From positions 67,208,001 to 67,272,000 of the forward strand of contig CM114271.1 of the NCBI GenBank assembly GCA_050084515.1: 64,000 nt of DNA. Reading direction: 5' to 3'. Shown piece by piece: positions 34,419-47,739 of this stretch (the first letter of the stretch is position 1; every line of letters starts with the position of its first letter). The notes under the pieces were generated by a model. The model saw only the letters and a program-made list of their open reading frames with translations, made no database searches and had not been told where the DNA came from. Origin of the DNA: Blasia pusilla (taxonomy: Eukaryota > Marchantiophyta > Marchantiopsida > Blasiales). The position numbers and the translations under genes are program-made.

Positions 34419-36560
34419 TCATTGTACTTGAGGATCACCAAAGATCGATGTGTCACTCGACAACTCAATGCGGATCCGTGGACCCTTCAGCGTATCCAAA
34501 TCATGCATACTAAATGCAAAACAACTTTTATAACTCCTAAGGATTGTGTATTTGGCGCCGTTCTCCTCTGTTAACTTCGGGCCTATATCTGGCTCCCAAA
34601 TCTCCATCGTGACTACGGTAGGACTTTTCGACGCAAGTGTTGGTGGTTGTTGTGGTGTAACCTCGTCTCGCATACAACAGAACTCGATTGCTCCCCTACA
34701 ACCAACTGTAGAATCGGATCTCCATGTGCACCAACCTATATACCTGGTCATCCCAAACGAAGCTAGGTCTAGCCTCTAGGAATGCATAGGAAGCAGGAAA
34801 ACTCACAAATGTGGGAAAGGCTTCCTGTGGCATGCCAATCTTGTTGACCACAATCAATGTTGATCGATCATTGTGCCTCACTGCCTGTGATCGATAACCT
34901 GGATCTAGAATAGAATCCACCAACAAATCGGAGGGGCGCTCCACACTAGCATACACCCTCCACAAAACCTCATATGGGACAAAGTTGGCCCATCAAAGAC
35001 TCGGGCGGTGTGCCCTAGAACCTACACTCGCTGCATCCAAAAAATTGTTAAGCCCATCCATGCACGAACCTAATGTGCATTTGTCACCAGCCGTGACCTC
35101 GAATCACCCAAGATCAGCACATTATCCAGAATGTATGTTGGAGAACGGGACTGATGCTCCTACAAGTCTCACAAAATCCGCATCATCTCCCAAAAAACCC
35201 GGACCAAGTGTTAGCTAACCCGCTACCTTGTCTAGCACGCGATTGGCCCTGAAACAACCAACCAACAATGACCAAATCTATCGCTCCTACCGGCTCCAAT
35301 TGCAAGTCCTGCACCCCCAACAATGAAATATCCCGCGATAGGGAACTCTAGTATCCCTAGACAACGGACACACACAACAAGTCAAGAAAAAGGAGGCGTA
35401 ACTACACCAAATGGTGAAGTGAAACGCGCCTCGCACCATCATCAATCTCCATATACAAGTACTGTTGCATGCGTACTCTTGCCTGCAAAATAGCAGCTAA
35501 CCTAGTGTTGATCCCTCCAAAGAGATCCAACACCCAAATACCCTCCTCTGGGATGCACCATACAATGGTTGTGGTATCCAAGGGCCTCATCATAGTACTC
35601 TCGGGTTCCTCTGACCCGTTACGCTCCGGTGCAAAGATCTTGCTCCATGTAGTCTGCACATACTGAGTGGCTAAATGTCAGAGCTCCTCAATCGAGCCCC
35701 AATGCGGCACCTCTCCTCCACGGACTGATGCGGCTACCATGACACTCCTCGCCATAGAAATATCAAGAACGAGAGTATCCTCTGTATGGACATGTCCCTC
35801 AATCAAGTCACTAGGCCAAGTGATGGCGCTGCTAAATGCTACTAAGGTCGCCAGCTCTCTTGGCCGTCGCTCGGTCACTACACCTGTAAATCGAATAGGT
35901 AATGAGCTAAGGCGCCCATCACCTGACTGCCATCCTGGTCTGTAAGACGTTGACTCCTCCCAATAATCCAGGGAAAACCCCATCGGGTACAACACTGCTC
36001 CATCAACCAAGACGTCATAGGACTCTGCATCGGTTACTATCACCTTGGCTCGCACCACAGACTCCTCTGTAGGGTGTCCGAGACGAATCCTCACCTCAAC
36101 CTCATATCAGGTGATATACTATGTAGTACTTGCTCCACCCAAGGATGTCTGTATCGGGAATGGACAATGCTCCACATCAGCTCTCGTCAAGCCCAATCCT
36201 GTGAATGCCGCTTTCCCCAACATGAGGGGTTGTGCTCTTGAATCCAACAAGACGCGGTACGGACTAAAAGCACTACCTCCTAGACTCACCAACTAGAAGA
36301 CCTCTCCCCGATTATCTAGAAAAACAACACAAGGAGAAGACATGGCACGGTCTATCGTAGGTCTAGCCAACATCTCCACCATCCTAGCAATTGCAGCCTG
36401 CCATGAATCTGACGTGGACGACTCGAGCATATGCTCCAAGGGCACATCTATCACCTCCTTTGCAATAACCTCTGAATATGATGTACGAACTCCAACTCCA
36501 CACTCACAAAGCATAGTGGCCAGCAAGCGTAACTCCCAACGTCATAACAATGGAAGCAGA
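34419..36560 (-). pseudogene. Protease and protease-RT linker remnant of element A
   Basis: The minus strand near 36205-36260 reads YRVLLDSRAQPLMLGKAAF. This fits the aspartic-protease active-site loop (D-S/T-G) with the Gly changed to Arg. The frame at 36094-35678 and that at 34751-34419 (LKGPRIRIELSSDTSIFGDP) correspond to the long linker leading into RT. The protease would cleave the polyprotein, but this copy cannot be functional. Confidence 0.6.
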
Positions 36561-37149
36561 AAATAAAGGAGCACAATACACAATAGTGGCTGCCCCCAAC
36601 AACATGCTCGACACATGCTCCTCCTGAGCATCAACAATAGGAGTCGTTGCACGTCGCTTCTCCCATCGCCCTTCGTGCCCGCACACCAAAAGCATCACCA
36701 ACTCTCCGAGAACTCTAATTAGGACCCATTGATGGGGTCCTCATTGCCTTGCACAATATGAAGGACTGAGGAAGCCTCGTCTGTTTCCTGGCTTCTCCTC
36801 GTTATGGGTCCAACTTTGCAGCAGCTCCACGTGTAACAACTATGACGTCCGCCATATGGGCAACCCCGCATATCCAACCAAGATCCTCCATGTCTCTGGC
36901 GGCTCCATAAGACGTTGATGCCATGGATCCGGCATCGAGTAATCTCAATGCCATAGCAACAATCTGCTGTATCTGAGCACCCATCCTAGCCTCACGCCCG
37001 ACGTCTCCCTTGACGTGTCTAGGTGGTGGGACTCTACGTTCTCCACGGGCAACTCCACCACCCTCTTGGGCAAATTGAGCTCCTCGTTCCCAAACAGGAC
37101 CACCTAGTGCACGCCCTCTAGGCCTACCCGGACCGGCTACTCGCTCTAG

Positions 37150-38468
37150 TGCCCTCTCTGGCCTTCAGTCCAGACATAACTCAGGGTGTAAATTCAAACA
37201 CCTATCGCGTGTGTGACGATACCTCTAACAATAGTTACACTGATAACCTCCTGGTGCAACACCATCTCCTCCTCCATGCTGAGGATCACATCCATAACCC
37301 TCACGAGTGCAATGACGTTGATGATGGGCTCCACCATATGACCAACAAGTAATCGTAGGCGGCTGCTATTGAGGTGCATATGAATGTGTAGATCTCTGTG
37401 GCACCGCCTTCCGGTATCCTCCCTAAGCTCGTGGTGCCACTATCAACCTATCTCAGAATTCATGTTGCTGCACTGGTGGTGCAGGCACTCGTGATTGCTC
37501 TTGCCCAGAAAACATGGTGGCTACGCTCTCCTCCACCATGTTGCGCTCAATGATCTTGGTAGTCCTAAAAACATCTCTCAACGTAGGGAAGGTGTTTATA
37601 AGAAGCACCCCGTCTTGCACCCGTGTATGAACGTCCGGTCCAACATTGTGTACCATGACTGGATAGCCTGAGCCTCTGTCACCCCTTGAGTGACGTTGAT
37701 CAAGCCGTGCAAGCGAGTGTAATCCTCACGCACACTCTCACTTGGGCGCCTCTAGAAGTTGTGGATGCTCCGCAACTTCTCGGTCCGTACCCCTTGGTGG
37801 CGCGCCCTCAACTCACCAAAGAACTCAGGCACGGGGTTGAATCGTGGACGAACCCGACTAGACGGTGTAACTACTCCAATGTGAGTGACCTCTCCTAAAA
37901 CATCACTAGTGGAAGAGGAAGTAGCCTCTCCTGACTCCTCCTCCGCATCTGGGAATGACTACCTCCATGACACATAGTGTGGGTCATAGTAGAGTCGCTA
38001 TACCTCAATCTCTTGGGTATATCTATGGGAGAACTCATGGTAATCGTCCATGGGCATCCCCTCTAAATGCTGGAACATACCGTTTCATGTTGTAAACGGG
38101 TTTAACTCTCCAGAGTTCCTAGCCCACTATAAGTCATATCAACTCCTAAAACCTACGATCAAGTCGTGTAGCTCTATAGTACCTTTAGCACCCGAAAACC
38201 TACGCGGTCCTCGACCCCGGTCGTCCATCTCATAAGCCCAACTAGTAGGGTCACTCAATGTGTACGGTTGATCACTAACAAACTCCTCAACACACTCCCC
38301 CTTGTCTGAAGACGCCACAAAAGGAGATCGAGGTGGTCTCTCACGTTGAGATCCTTGAAACCTTGCACCACTCCAAGTTAACCCTCTAGAGCTACTCTTA
38401 GATCCATTACCTCGCCTCTCAAAATCGCGAAAGGACGCCGTGATGGCCCTCGTGCCCCTCTCACACAA
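37150..38468 (-). pseudogene. gag remnant of element A
   Basis: The minus-strand frame from 38468 begins with a gag-like basic N-terminus (RGTRAITASFRDFERR). Further pieces follow at 37656-37453 (TFPTLRDVFRTTKIIERNM). A CCHC zinc knuckle lies near 37190-37240 (C-x2-C-x4-H-x4-C) and contains a TAG at 37223-37225, where a Gln is likely. Gag packages element RNA in virus-like particles. The frame is broken in several places and its coverage is partial. Confidence 0.65.
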
Positions 38469-39523
38469 TTACTCTCAATCTTGCAAGTAATCCCTGAACC
38501 ACTAAAACAAAATATGCGGCACTCAATCTATACTCTCTACCGAGACGTGTGTTGTGCGGCAATAAGCGGCGCGGTCTCAAAAATCAACTAATCTATCGTA
38601 TCATCCACAAACCATCCTCAACTCAAGACATCTCACACATGTCTATGTCCCCTAAACCCATACATCATCGATGCTCTCAACATCAGCACGAAACCCAATA
38701 TCCCAAATAACTTCCCAATACCCAGAAATCCCTCACACGTGCAAGGTAAGAGACAAAATGGATAACCTGACAATAATGTCGATGTCGCTCCTTGACAATT
38801 TCAAATCTCGATCCCAAATTGGTCGTAATGATAACTCCTCCAATTAGCAAGTCGTACTCCTCTCGTATTGACGCTGCTCAAACCTCTTCGATGTGCAGTG
38901 CAGGTCCAGTGGTCCGGTGCAACACTAGCGGCACGGAACGGCTATAAACGGCACGAAACTCGGGAATAGGGTGCAACATTTGGCGGCATACGCTCCTCAG
39001 CCAAAAATTCACACACTTTGCTCCTCAGTGAAGGAGTGGCTTTGCAATCAAGATGGTGCGGTGTGGCCACGAGCAGCACGAGTGTGCACAGTTTCACGAT
39101 CTACGATGACGTAAAAACATTTTTTAATCGGACATTCCAATAAAAACCGACAGAACTGTCATAAAGCCCAACGTCTCTTCCTCCTACATAAAATTTGGCA
39201 GCGCTTCCGCGCTGATTTCTCCCAACGAAAATGTGAAATATGTGAGAACATAAATCAGCAAGCTACACAGTGCTCCCCAAAGCACCGCCATGGAGCCATC
39301 TGCCCCCATACTTTATTCCTATAAAAAATTGGGCAGCGCTTCCGCGTGCCACTCTTCTATAAAAAAAATTAGCAAAACAAAATAGCAAACTCACACGGCT
39401 CTTGCTCTAGTAAGCACTCCCATAAGCCATGAAGCGGGGAATAGGGTCCCCCAACCTGCACCAAACATCGAGCAATCAGCGAGCTCCCCCATGAAGTTTT
39501 CTCAATCACTCATTCTCTCTTAA

Positions 39524-40012
39524 TACCATAGTTCTTACATGCGTGCATTCTCACATGTATCTCTCAATGTCAAACCAAACCCACTCTCCTAATGAGAGGC
39601 TTGGGTTACACTCACAAGGCAAGGGACCATAACTCCGCCGCCTCGTGCCAAAAGGTTCAACATTGAGAGAATGAGCTCTAAAGCTCTCTCTCCTTGAGGT
39701 ATACCCTTTCCCTCTCCCAAGCTCTCTCCATGGTAGCCTATGCTCCCAAGTCACCTCCTTGGCTCTTGACCTGATGTAGGCGGTCAAAGGCCACTTACCA
39801 AAAATAGAAATTCGATGATATACTCAAAATGGTCCTTTCCTAAAATAGTAAGTTTCTCAATATTGCTCTAAATGAATCGAAATGAAAGGAAAACCTGCTC
39901 TCTCGGGTTTTCCGGGGCCTCACCAAGCCATTCTCGACCTCTTGAGTCTATCCTCCACTACTCGCGAAGGCGCTCTATTAGATCTCATGGATCTATCCTA
40001 TAAGACGTGACA
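39524..40012 (-). repeat. LTR of element A (right copy)
   Basis: This is the partner of 30885-31354. On the minus strand it opens TGTCACGTCTTATAGGATAG, so the TG end lies at 40012. The other end is less certain, because the homology of the two copies runs into the primer-site-like sequence. Confidence 0.8.
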
Positions 40013-40079
40013 CTTAATTCACTCATTACTCTTCTAGTCTAGGTCTATGGTTAGATCCGATGGACTAAGATGTAAGCGG

Positions 40080-41600
40080 TAATTTGGCGGCTCAAAAGTT
40101 CAAAGTCCGATGGATCGGCGACGAGTGCATATTGCAGTTGTTTCATCATCGAAGGAAATGTAAGAATTATCTATACCATGATTGATGGGTTGAGAATTTG
40201 GAACCATAGGTATGAGAACACCATTATCATTAGGCTCATCTACTAAGTCCACCGTTTCAATGCTCAAAGATTGTGGAGGAATATCCCGGATAGTTTCACT
40301 AGACTTAATGGAATAAATCTGAACTCTTACTTATGCAAAAATTTGAGGGTCGTAGGTTATGTTAGGAAAGTGTTGGGCAGATTGGATTCGCTTGAAGTCC
40401 TCCGTTGTTGCTCTTCCTTGTGCTCTCAAATCCAATGTTCCATTTCAACATCATCTTCGTCTCTTCCAAGCCCCTCGAAGTCAAAATTTTCAATGTTTTT
40501 TATAAGAGTATCTTCTTTCCCTTCAGTGCCATGAATTCCACACATCACATCACTTTCTCTAGGTTCTCATCTTGCAATTCAAGGTTATCTTCATGATTAC
40601 CATCACGGTTTCTTGCATGTAAGCTAGACTCACTACCATCTTCTACTACCCTTGTAGCTTATTCTTGCTATCCCATTCATAAAAGTATTGCTCATACAAG
40701 AGCACTTGTCTTGATTTTCGAGAAACGTCCTTGTCTCAAAATCTTGAGTTTTTGTAGATGAACACCAAATCCCTAGCATGCTCGTTGGTCAATTTATTCA
40801 TGTGCTTGTTATGAATGAAACCATAATTACTCTAATTCCTCTCTGCTGAAGAAGATGAAATCACTTGTGTTACTACAGACTTAGCCACAGAGCGCAATGT
40901 TGATGCACCTTGACCGTGCATGCTCCACCAATCATAAGCGCCGAGTGAATCAAGAACTTCCCTACCAAACTCATCCACAAATAGGGGCATGAAGTTATGG
41001 GACAAGAATGAGTCTCTTCCATTATCTAAAAAATATGGCCATAATACGCCCAATTGTTGCTTTATGACCATCACACTCTCTCAATAGAATGACAGTTGGT
41101 TGAGCCGTAGCAGACAACTCCTCACCAACGATCCAAAAATCGTGATTGGCCACATTAGTCTCAATCTCTCAGTGTCTTCTCCCTTTGCCTCGCATCCTTG
41201 CCAATGAAATACTCCCTAAAAGAATTGGTGATAACCATAGTATAGAATACTTCCTTGAGTTCTAAGATGTGTCTCAACATAATAAAAATTTATGGCAAAG
41301 CATGTATTTTTAAAAAGCAACAATCATCTCTTCATTAGATTGGTTTCCATGAATTTGGCCATCATCCCAAGTTCTAGTCTTCACAAATACTATCATCTCA
41401 TGAGCTTGTGCAAAAATCTTGTCAACCCAAGGCCATTTATCCCACTCTTCGTAGACTAGATCAAGAAAATATGATACGCATCCACCCCAAAGAATATGAG
41501 GGAACTTTGCTTCGATAAGTTTCCTTGCCTCTCGCTCATTGCTAGCATTATCTATCACAAGTTGCAACACATTCTCTAGATCCATGCGCATGATAGTCCT
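40080..41600 (-). pseudogene. Decayed hAT transposase (DUF659 plus hATC)
   Basis: On the minus strand, 41591-41310 encodes a DUF659-type segment (VLQLVIDNASNEREARKLIE, FPHILWGGCVSYFLDL) that forms part of the hAT catalytic fold. The frame at 41074-40832 carries the C-terminal dimerisation motif, ending WWSMHGQGASTLRSVAKSVV and SSSSAERN. The two frames are out of phase and the N-terminal zinc finger is missing, so the gene is dead. Later C-terminal traces (for example HNKHMNKLTNEHARDLVFI near 40780) continue toward 40080, next to the LTR of element A. It is a different hAT branch from the copy at 10474. Confidence 0.82.
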
Positions 41601-42199
41601 CTCTATAGAAAGATCAATATGCTAACCTAGATAACTATGATACCTTAACTTATCAAGGTTATCCAAAGGCAAAATATATTCTCACTTATCAAGTTCAACT
41701 ATCTATGGAGAAAAAAAACTTTCATGAGAGAGAGAGATATGATGGGAGGGATGAGATTGTGAGGGTATAAAAAAATGAGCAAGATTATATAATGGAGGAT
41801 GGTAGAAAGAGAATGAACCATTCTAACTCCCCAAATCATCTACTGCCACTTATAATTGATTACTAAATCATCTCCTTTAATTTTCATTTAACCTATTTTT
41901 ATTCTCCTATTAGATTCCTTCTTCATCTATCCTAGCTTCTTGACCTACTCTAAATTTCCAACATAGCTATTTTACAATACAACCACCCTATTCAAATTTA
42001 TTTTAATATTTTCCTTCCTTTCTTTGCCACTACTATAATAAATTCTTCAATTTCTCTAATTTCTAACTAACCTATTCTCTATTACAACCACCCTACTTCA
42101 ACCTCTTAAGCCATTAATCACCCAACCCCTAGACAAATTCATTTAATACCGCACTAAAATCATAGGTCCACCTACAACCCTCCAACTCGCACAAGACCC
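41601..42199. other. AT-rich intergenic DNA
   Basis: A pyrimidine-rich plus strand with CTCTCTC and TTTCCTTCC tracts. No gene or element end is visible. Confidence 0.4.
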
Positions 42200-42656
42200 T
42201 AGCCCTAGCTCGAAGGCGAGCTACAAGGCCTGTGACGAGCCCACGCCCTTACCTGCAAGCGAGCTCCAAGGCCCCACCCTAGCCCACCACAAGGCCTGCA
42301 TAGAGTCCGCGTGCAAGCTGCTTGCAATCCCTGCACGAGCCCTACAGCCTGCGTGTGGGCTAGGGTGTGGGCTTGCATGTGGGCACTAGAGCCCGTGTGT
42401 GGACTTTGCGCAAGCTGCGAGTGCGTTGTGGGGATCATGTGGGGTGGCAGTCTAAACATGCCGGCCCGTCCATTCCCCACGTCAAGATTCTGAACCTTAC
42501 TCTGGCCCACACCCTTCATCGAAGCCCTTACCTATTGTTGCAGGCGAAGCCCGCGCGGTCAATTGGGACGTCAAAAAAGCCATCCTCGCCATCGATTTTC
42601 CATGTCCGCGGTCATGTCTGGACTTTTCCGTTTTCGTGCAAACTTACCGTATGCGA
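42200..42656. repeat. GC-rich low-complexity block
   Basis: Phrases such as GCCTGCGTGTGGGCTAGG and GTGTGGGCTTGCATGTGGGC recur, and the composition resembles the G-rich dispersed repeats at the left end of the window. A GTCCGCGGTCATG-like phrase near 42610 recalls their ACGGACATG block. Open frames here are composition artefacts. Confidence 0.4.
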
Positions 42657-42761
42657 GCTAAAGGACCACCAAAATTTGGTCCCTGCCCGCCCCTAGCCCA
42701 CACCTGCCCTCTTGGTGTGGGCTAGGGGCGGGCACAAACCAAATTTTGGTGGTCCTTTAGC
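42657..42761. other. Long near-perfect hairpin, 48-bp arms
   Basis: Arms 42657-42704 and 42714-42761 are reverse complements with only three mismatches, clustered in the middle. The loop is nine bases (TGCCCTCTT). The outer 24 bp and inner 20 bp are perfect. It could be a foldback element, a small MITE or an RNA hairpin precursor. No coding overlap is seen. Confidence 0.9.
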
Positions 42762-44538
42762 GTTGAGGAACGAACAGCCGCATATGATATCATTAAAGAG
42801 GCGATAGCATTGATGGCTTGTACTACATGATATATTGTTAGTTAAGAGCAACTCCATGTCCTACCTTCAACCACACAAGCAAACTCTTGTCGAAGAGTTG
42901 ATCTTTTTATATCTCGAAATGGATTTTAGACACTAGGTGATGTGTTGGTTGTTGATCCAACACGTTTGGACTTTGTGTGTCGAGCCGCACATACCAAAGG
43001 TTGAGTGGCCGGAGCTGCAGCAAGAATCAAGGGGTTGAGTTGTGATGTGAGACATGTGACAGATGGATTTATTCCTTTAGTAGTGGAAGTATTTGGTCAT
43101 TTACATATCTTTTGATACTTTTGTGAGAACATGTGCTCACCACTCCCTCAAGAATCATCATCGTTCCCCTTCTCCTAGTCCTTCTCTCTCTACAACTACT
43201 ATTTATTTTCAGCCATTCATCTTAGTGGCCTTACAATGTGCACAAGCCTTGGCATTGATATGTCGAGCGGAGGCGGTGGGGGTTGCTCGCCTCGTTGTCT
43301 ATTCACGTCTCACCAACCACTAGAGTTCTTCTCTGAAACAAATATGTTCATCTCAAATTTGTTTCAAACTACCAATAGTTGAGTTGGTGTTTGTTTTGAC
43401 TAGTTCAATTTTTTTTTCATTCCATCATGGAAAAAAATGATGGAATGCCAAAAAAAATTGGTTTCTCTTTTGAGATATTATTACCTTTCTTTGACCTCTT
43501 CTAAATTTTTTTTAATAATAAAGTGAATATTTTTTCGGATTTGAATAACACCATCCATTGAGGGCTAGTTTTTTCCACCTACATAAACACCGGTAAGCCC
43601 GAAAAGACGAGAAAGACCCGTATAACTCCGAGGGAAGAGATAATCAGCCTCTGAATTTGAAACGAGTGCCTTAGTGATCCAACAACGAGCAAACAAGTAT
43701 TAGTGTTAAACGATTCTGACCTCGATTTAGATCTCGACTGTTGAGCTCCACTTGAAGTTCCAACTTTAAGCCCTGCTTATTAGTTAACTACACTTAAGGA
43801 ACCAGCCGCTGCGGTCTTCGATAATCAATGCGACTATTTTAGGATTTGGAATATCAAAGGTCATACCGTTACACAACCTGTGTCTAATGGTAGAACCGTA
43901 GAACCTCCTCATATTCGCGTGCGAATATGGCGAGATTTAAATCCCAATGATTGGCAGATTCGCCGGCTTATCAAGTATAGTAATTAAGCCAGGTATGTGT
44001 AGCTGCATACGTGATTGGGCTAACACGATCGGACGATCCATTCAGATGAGTTACACAGAACTGCTCTGGAAAAGGCTAAGAACACAAAAGTTTGTGCTGA
44101 TCAATGCAGCAAAGTGGCGGTTTGCTTGAAGCAGCTATGACCAATAGCTGTTCTAATGTACTCCTCATTCTTGAATCGATCACTCTCCGGAGTAAATCTT
44201 TTATGGTAGCATACTGGAATCGTGACATCCATGATTACAAATATCCAGGGCATGCAGTAGCTGAGGTACACTTTTGCATCTTTCCACTTTTCCGTCTGAA
44301 GCGAGGGACATCATCTTTTAATTTATGTCTATCCATCTTTGTCTCTCATCAGTAAGTGTATGCAGTTGACTGTCATCCACTCGGAGACGCAAAATAGTTC
44401 TGTCGGTGAATATATCACTTGTTTGGTCCTCATCAAAGTCTTTGTTGCGAGGTGGAATTCGTCTGGTGTTGACGTTCAACTCGATCGTTTCTTGCTGCAG
44501 AAGGTTGATTTAACCTCTCAATTTCTTCTTGATCCCTC
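42762..44538. other. Intergenic DNA; GC rises after 43600
   Basis: No supported gene. Short plus-strand frames at 43947-44560 precede the Hsp70-like remnant and may include its lost 5' exon or promoter, but none contains recognisable Hsp70 sequence. Confidence 0.35.
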
Positions 44539-46370
44539 TTGCATTGGAGGGTTGAGTTGACCTTCGTCTACGGAATTGGCGAGAAGTTATGGCCTGTGAT
44601 TTTGGATCCTGTAACGGCTAGGAAGGCTACCGTCGTTGTTGGTCTTGATTTTGGTACTACATTTTCGAGTTTTGCGTATGCGCTTGTATCAGACCCCAAA
44701 AGAATACATAAGAACTACGATTGGCCAAAGTTGGGGCCGCCAGGGGGAAGAAATTGGTGTAAAACCCCAACGAGCCTGCTCTATGTCCCAGGAACCACTC
44801 CAGGTTCCTACATTCTTGACGATTGGGGCTACCCTGCATTGTTCAAGATGGCACACCCTGGTCTTTCCAGGAGGTCGCCGCAATTCCTGGCTGGATTCAA
44901 GCTCCACCTTGCAAACAAAATCTTGATCGCGGGTGATAATCAGGTTTCGGAGCTTCCTAGTGGGATCACCGCTCGGAGAGCTATTTCAGATTACCTTCGA
45001 AAGATGTCTGAACTCATCATCAGCGTCTTGCAGAAGAATCTGGGCAACCAAATCTGCATGGAAGACATACAGTGGTGCATAACTGTCCCCGCCATCTGGG
45101 ATGAAGTGTCTAAGCAAGAGATGATAATCCTTGCAGAGATATCAGGTTTGATGCAGGGACCCGCCTGTTAAGAAGTTGGTGCAAGCCCGCACCCAGAAGC
45201 TACATCGTTTCACTGTCAAAGTAAGATGGAGCCAACAAGTTCGGTAGTAAAGGGTGACAAATTGCTCATTGTAGATGTCGGTGGTGGCACTGTGGACATC
45301 GTACTCCACGAGAAAGTAGGCCCGGCGTCGTCGTTAAAGGTGCGTGAAGTGTCATCCAGTTCCGGGGGACTATGTGGAGGGTCGTACGTCAACCAAAGAT
45401 TCTTCGATTTTATCACAACCAAGATTCGTTGCTTCCGAGAGTTCGCGCAGAATTATACCAGTTCGGTTCTGAACTTGAAAGGATGGTGGGAATCTCAAAA
45501 GTACCTCTTTGACGGGAAGTTGGAGATTCCCGTAGATTTGGAGCTGCCAGCGCGCCTCGCTACCGCGTGGGAGGAGGATGATATGTCTGCAAGCCCCGGT
45601 ACATACGATGCCGTGAAGCTGTCTCTACAAGATATGAAGGGAATCTTTGATCCTGTTGTCGACGATATACTGGAGCTGATAAGCGAGTAGATGGTTCCAG
45701 ATCTGAAGGTAATGATGGTGGTTGGCGGCTTTAGTAGCTCACCATATCTCATAAGAAGAATCCGTGAGAGATTCTCTGCGGCAGTGGGAGCTATTGTGGT
45801 TCCTCCAGAGCCAGGAAGTGCCATATGTTCTGGAGCAGTGGCCTATGGCATCGCAGGAGCTGATCTCATTTTGTCCCGCATGTCTAGAAAAACATACGGA
45901 ATTAACGTGTCGAGGCCTTTTCGTGTCGATGATCCACCAAGGTTGATGTTTCAAACTGACGACGGCATACTGTACAGATGTATTCAAGATTTTCATGCAG
46001 AGAGGACAAGAGGCTCCTCTTGACCTCTTTGTCTCGCACCGATTGATCCCCCTAAAAAAAATCAGAATTCAATTTCAATCTCCCTGTATTCAACTCCTGA
46101 CTCGAATCCAAAGTACGTCACCGACGCAAGTATTACCAAGGAAGAAAAAATTGTATTCTCTATACCCAACGAAGAGGAATTGGGTCAGCAACCTCAGTTG
46201 AATATTTCAATGTTCTTTGGCAGAACAGCAATAGAAGTTGTAGCAGAGGGAATTATTTTGGCCACGGCCAAAAATTTAAAATACCTCCGGTCGTATTTCA
46301 AAAACGTTACTGTGACGATAATGATGCAGTTCAAGTTGAAGACCGACAGTCAGCTCCCGACAGTGTAGGG
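44539..46370 (+). pseudogene. Broken Hsp70-family gene, HSPA12-like / fungal-type
   Basis: One frame runs through most of the region and carries the Hsp70 ATPase signatures. These are phosphate-1 GLDFGTTFSS at 44641, phosphate-2 VDVGGGTVDIV near 45271 and adenosine-motif VVGGFSSSPYL near 45720. The spacing and the divergent sequence (FAYALVSDPKRIHKNYDWPK) fit the HSPA12-like branch and not classical Hsp70. It is interrupted by TAA at 45169 and TAG at 45688. It then shifts frame near 45990 and back near the A-run at 46053-46060. The C-terminal part (LNISMFFGRTAIEVVAEG) is still readable to a TAG near 46366. A short in-frame deletion after SPHP (near 45195) is likely. No good ATG starts the frame, and an ATG at 44588 is in another frame. 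This group is common in fungi and animals and scattered in plants. Horizontal origin is possible but unproven. Confidence 0.85.
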
Positions 46371-47739
46371 AAGCTCAAGTACTCACTTGTCGGCACCACA
46401 AGCTTTATACATACTTGGATACGATAGCCATAGGGTAATAGTAACAGGTATCGCTTGGTGTAGATTATTGTATAAAGCATCCCTGACGAGTAGTGTATGA
46501 CGGTGAAAAATTTAGAGTAGTAAACCCACTTGTAACCCAGGATTTAGTAACCCATATCAATTAGAGACGCGAGTTTCCTAGGACAACTTGAGCTGGATTA
46601 TTAACGAATGTTATTATGTAATAGATGCTGTAACTTTGCTCTTCTTTCGCTCCCATTTGTGATATGCATGGATTGGATTGTCCAAACACGTCTCCTGCTT
46701 GTCCCTAATACCAGTGGAATTGGTTGATAACTCAACTATAGAAATCTAGAAAGGTCATTGCAGATCGAAGAAATGTGGCTTCCGAACAAATTCTGAGTAA
46801 CTTCACGTGAACATTTTTGTCTCATCCCGTGATAACATCCGCACCCGCCACACGAAGAATACGAACTAAACCAGTGCTATGGGCTCAAAGAGACGTGACA
46901 CCTCCGATAATAATATGGTTAATTGAACTTAAATTAATCAATGAAATGCCTTCCACCCATGCTATGTACTACTGCTTTATGAAACAAAAGTAAAATTTAG
47001 TAATTATAAAGATTATAATTCTAAAATTCTCTTTAGAATGGTAATTACTATTCTCTTTAGAATTGAAGCGTGCAAATGATAGAATATTACTTGTACACTT
47101 CAATTTCTCGTTAAGTGCCACACGGAATATGGGCCATTCAAATGTGAACCGGATGAGAGTTGACATTGCGAACTCTGGTTAGTAACCTGCAACGCTTGCG
47201 TTAGTTCTGCACGAAGAATCGCTATATCAACCGTTACATTGAACACTCCCCGCATTCAATTCCGGAAGTGTCTGTACACATCGTAGCATGACTTGACGAA
47301 AAGGAAATTTTGAATTTCAAAATCCATCTTTTGAAGCTATACTTTAAGTGAACGGCGCCACATGCGTCGTTTGACTCAATGAAAAATATAATTTATAATA
47401 AATAGATTGCCTAAAATGTAAAATTTCTTTTTTTGAAAAAACGATTTCAATTCTCTTAAAAACATAGTTAGGATTTCATAATCATTAGTATATTTTAGTG
47501 AAAATCTATCTTTATTATTTATCCATAAACTTTTTGGTTTTGGATGTTAAACTTTATAAATTCAACATGGTGTGCAAGTGTCTAAAGACTAAAAAATTAC
47601 TCCTAGTTAAAAATTGGCGTTAGTCGTCGAGAGCCATAAACCATGGAGGAATTTTATTTTAGATATTCATGAACGCTTGGATATGGTCCTTTGTTGCGTG
47701 TCTTCTGTCCAAAATTTACTTGTTTTTTCCAAATGCACA
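46371..47739. other. Intergenic DNA
   Basis: No gene is supported. An exact TTCTCTTTAGAAT direct repeat lies near 47027 and 47052. Composition returns to AT-rich after about 46900. Confidence 0.4.

Larger units (their letters stand above)
30885..40012 (-). mobile_element. Decayed Ty3/Gypsy LTR retrotransposon A
   Basis: Two similar blocks of about 470-490 bases flank a gag-pol region on the minus strand. In minus-strand order the parts are: right LTR (about 39524-40012), leader, gag (38468 to about 37194), protease region (about 36200), RT (about 34750-33750), RNase H (33650-33310), integrase (33105 to about 31800) and left LTR (about 30885-31354). The order PR-RT-RH-IN defines Ty3/Gypsy. 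Many stops and frameshifts are present and no long intact frame remains, so it is inactive. A primer-site-like sequence lies next to the right LTR (minus strand TGGTATTAAGAG at about 39525-39536). It resembles the initiator-tRNA-Met site but is mutated. Confidence 0.88.

Noticed and set aside
42205-42696. Overlapping frames of 60-109 codons on both strands
   Set aside because: They lie in a low-complexity GTGTGGGC block and the frames are composition artefacts.
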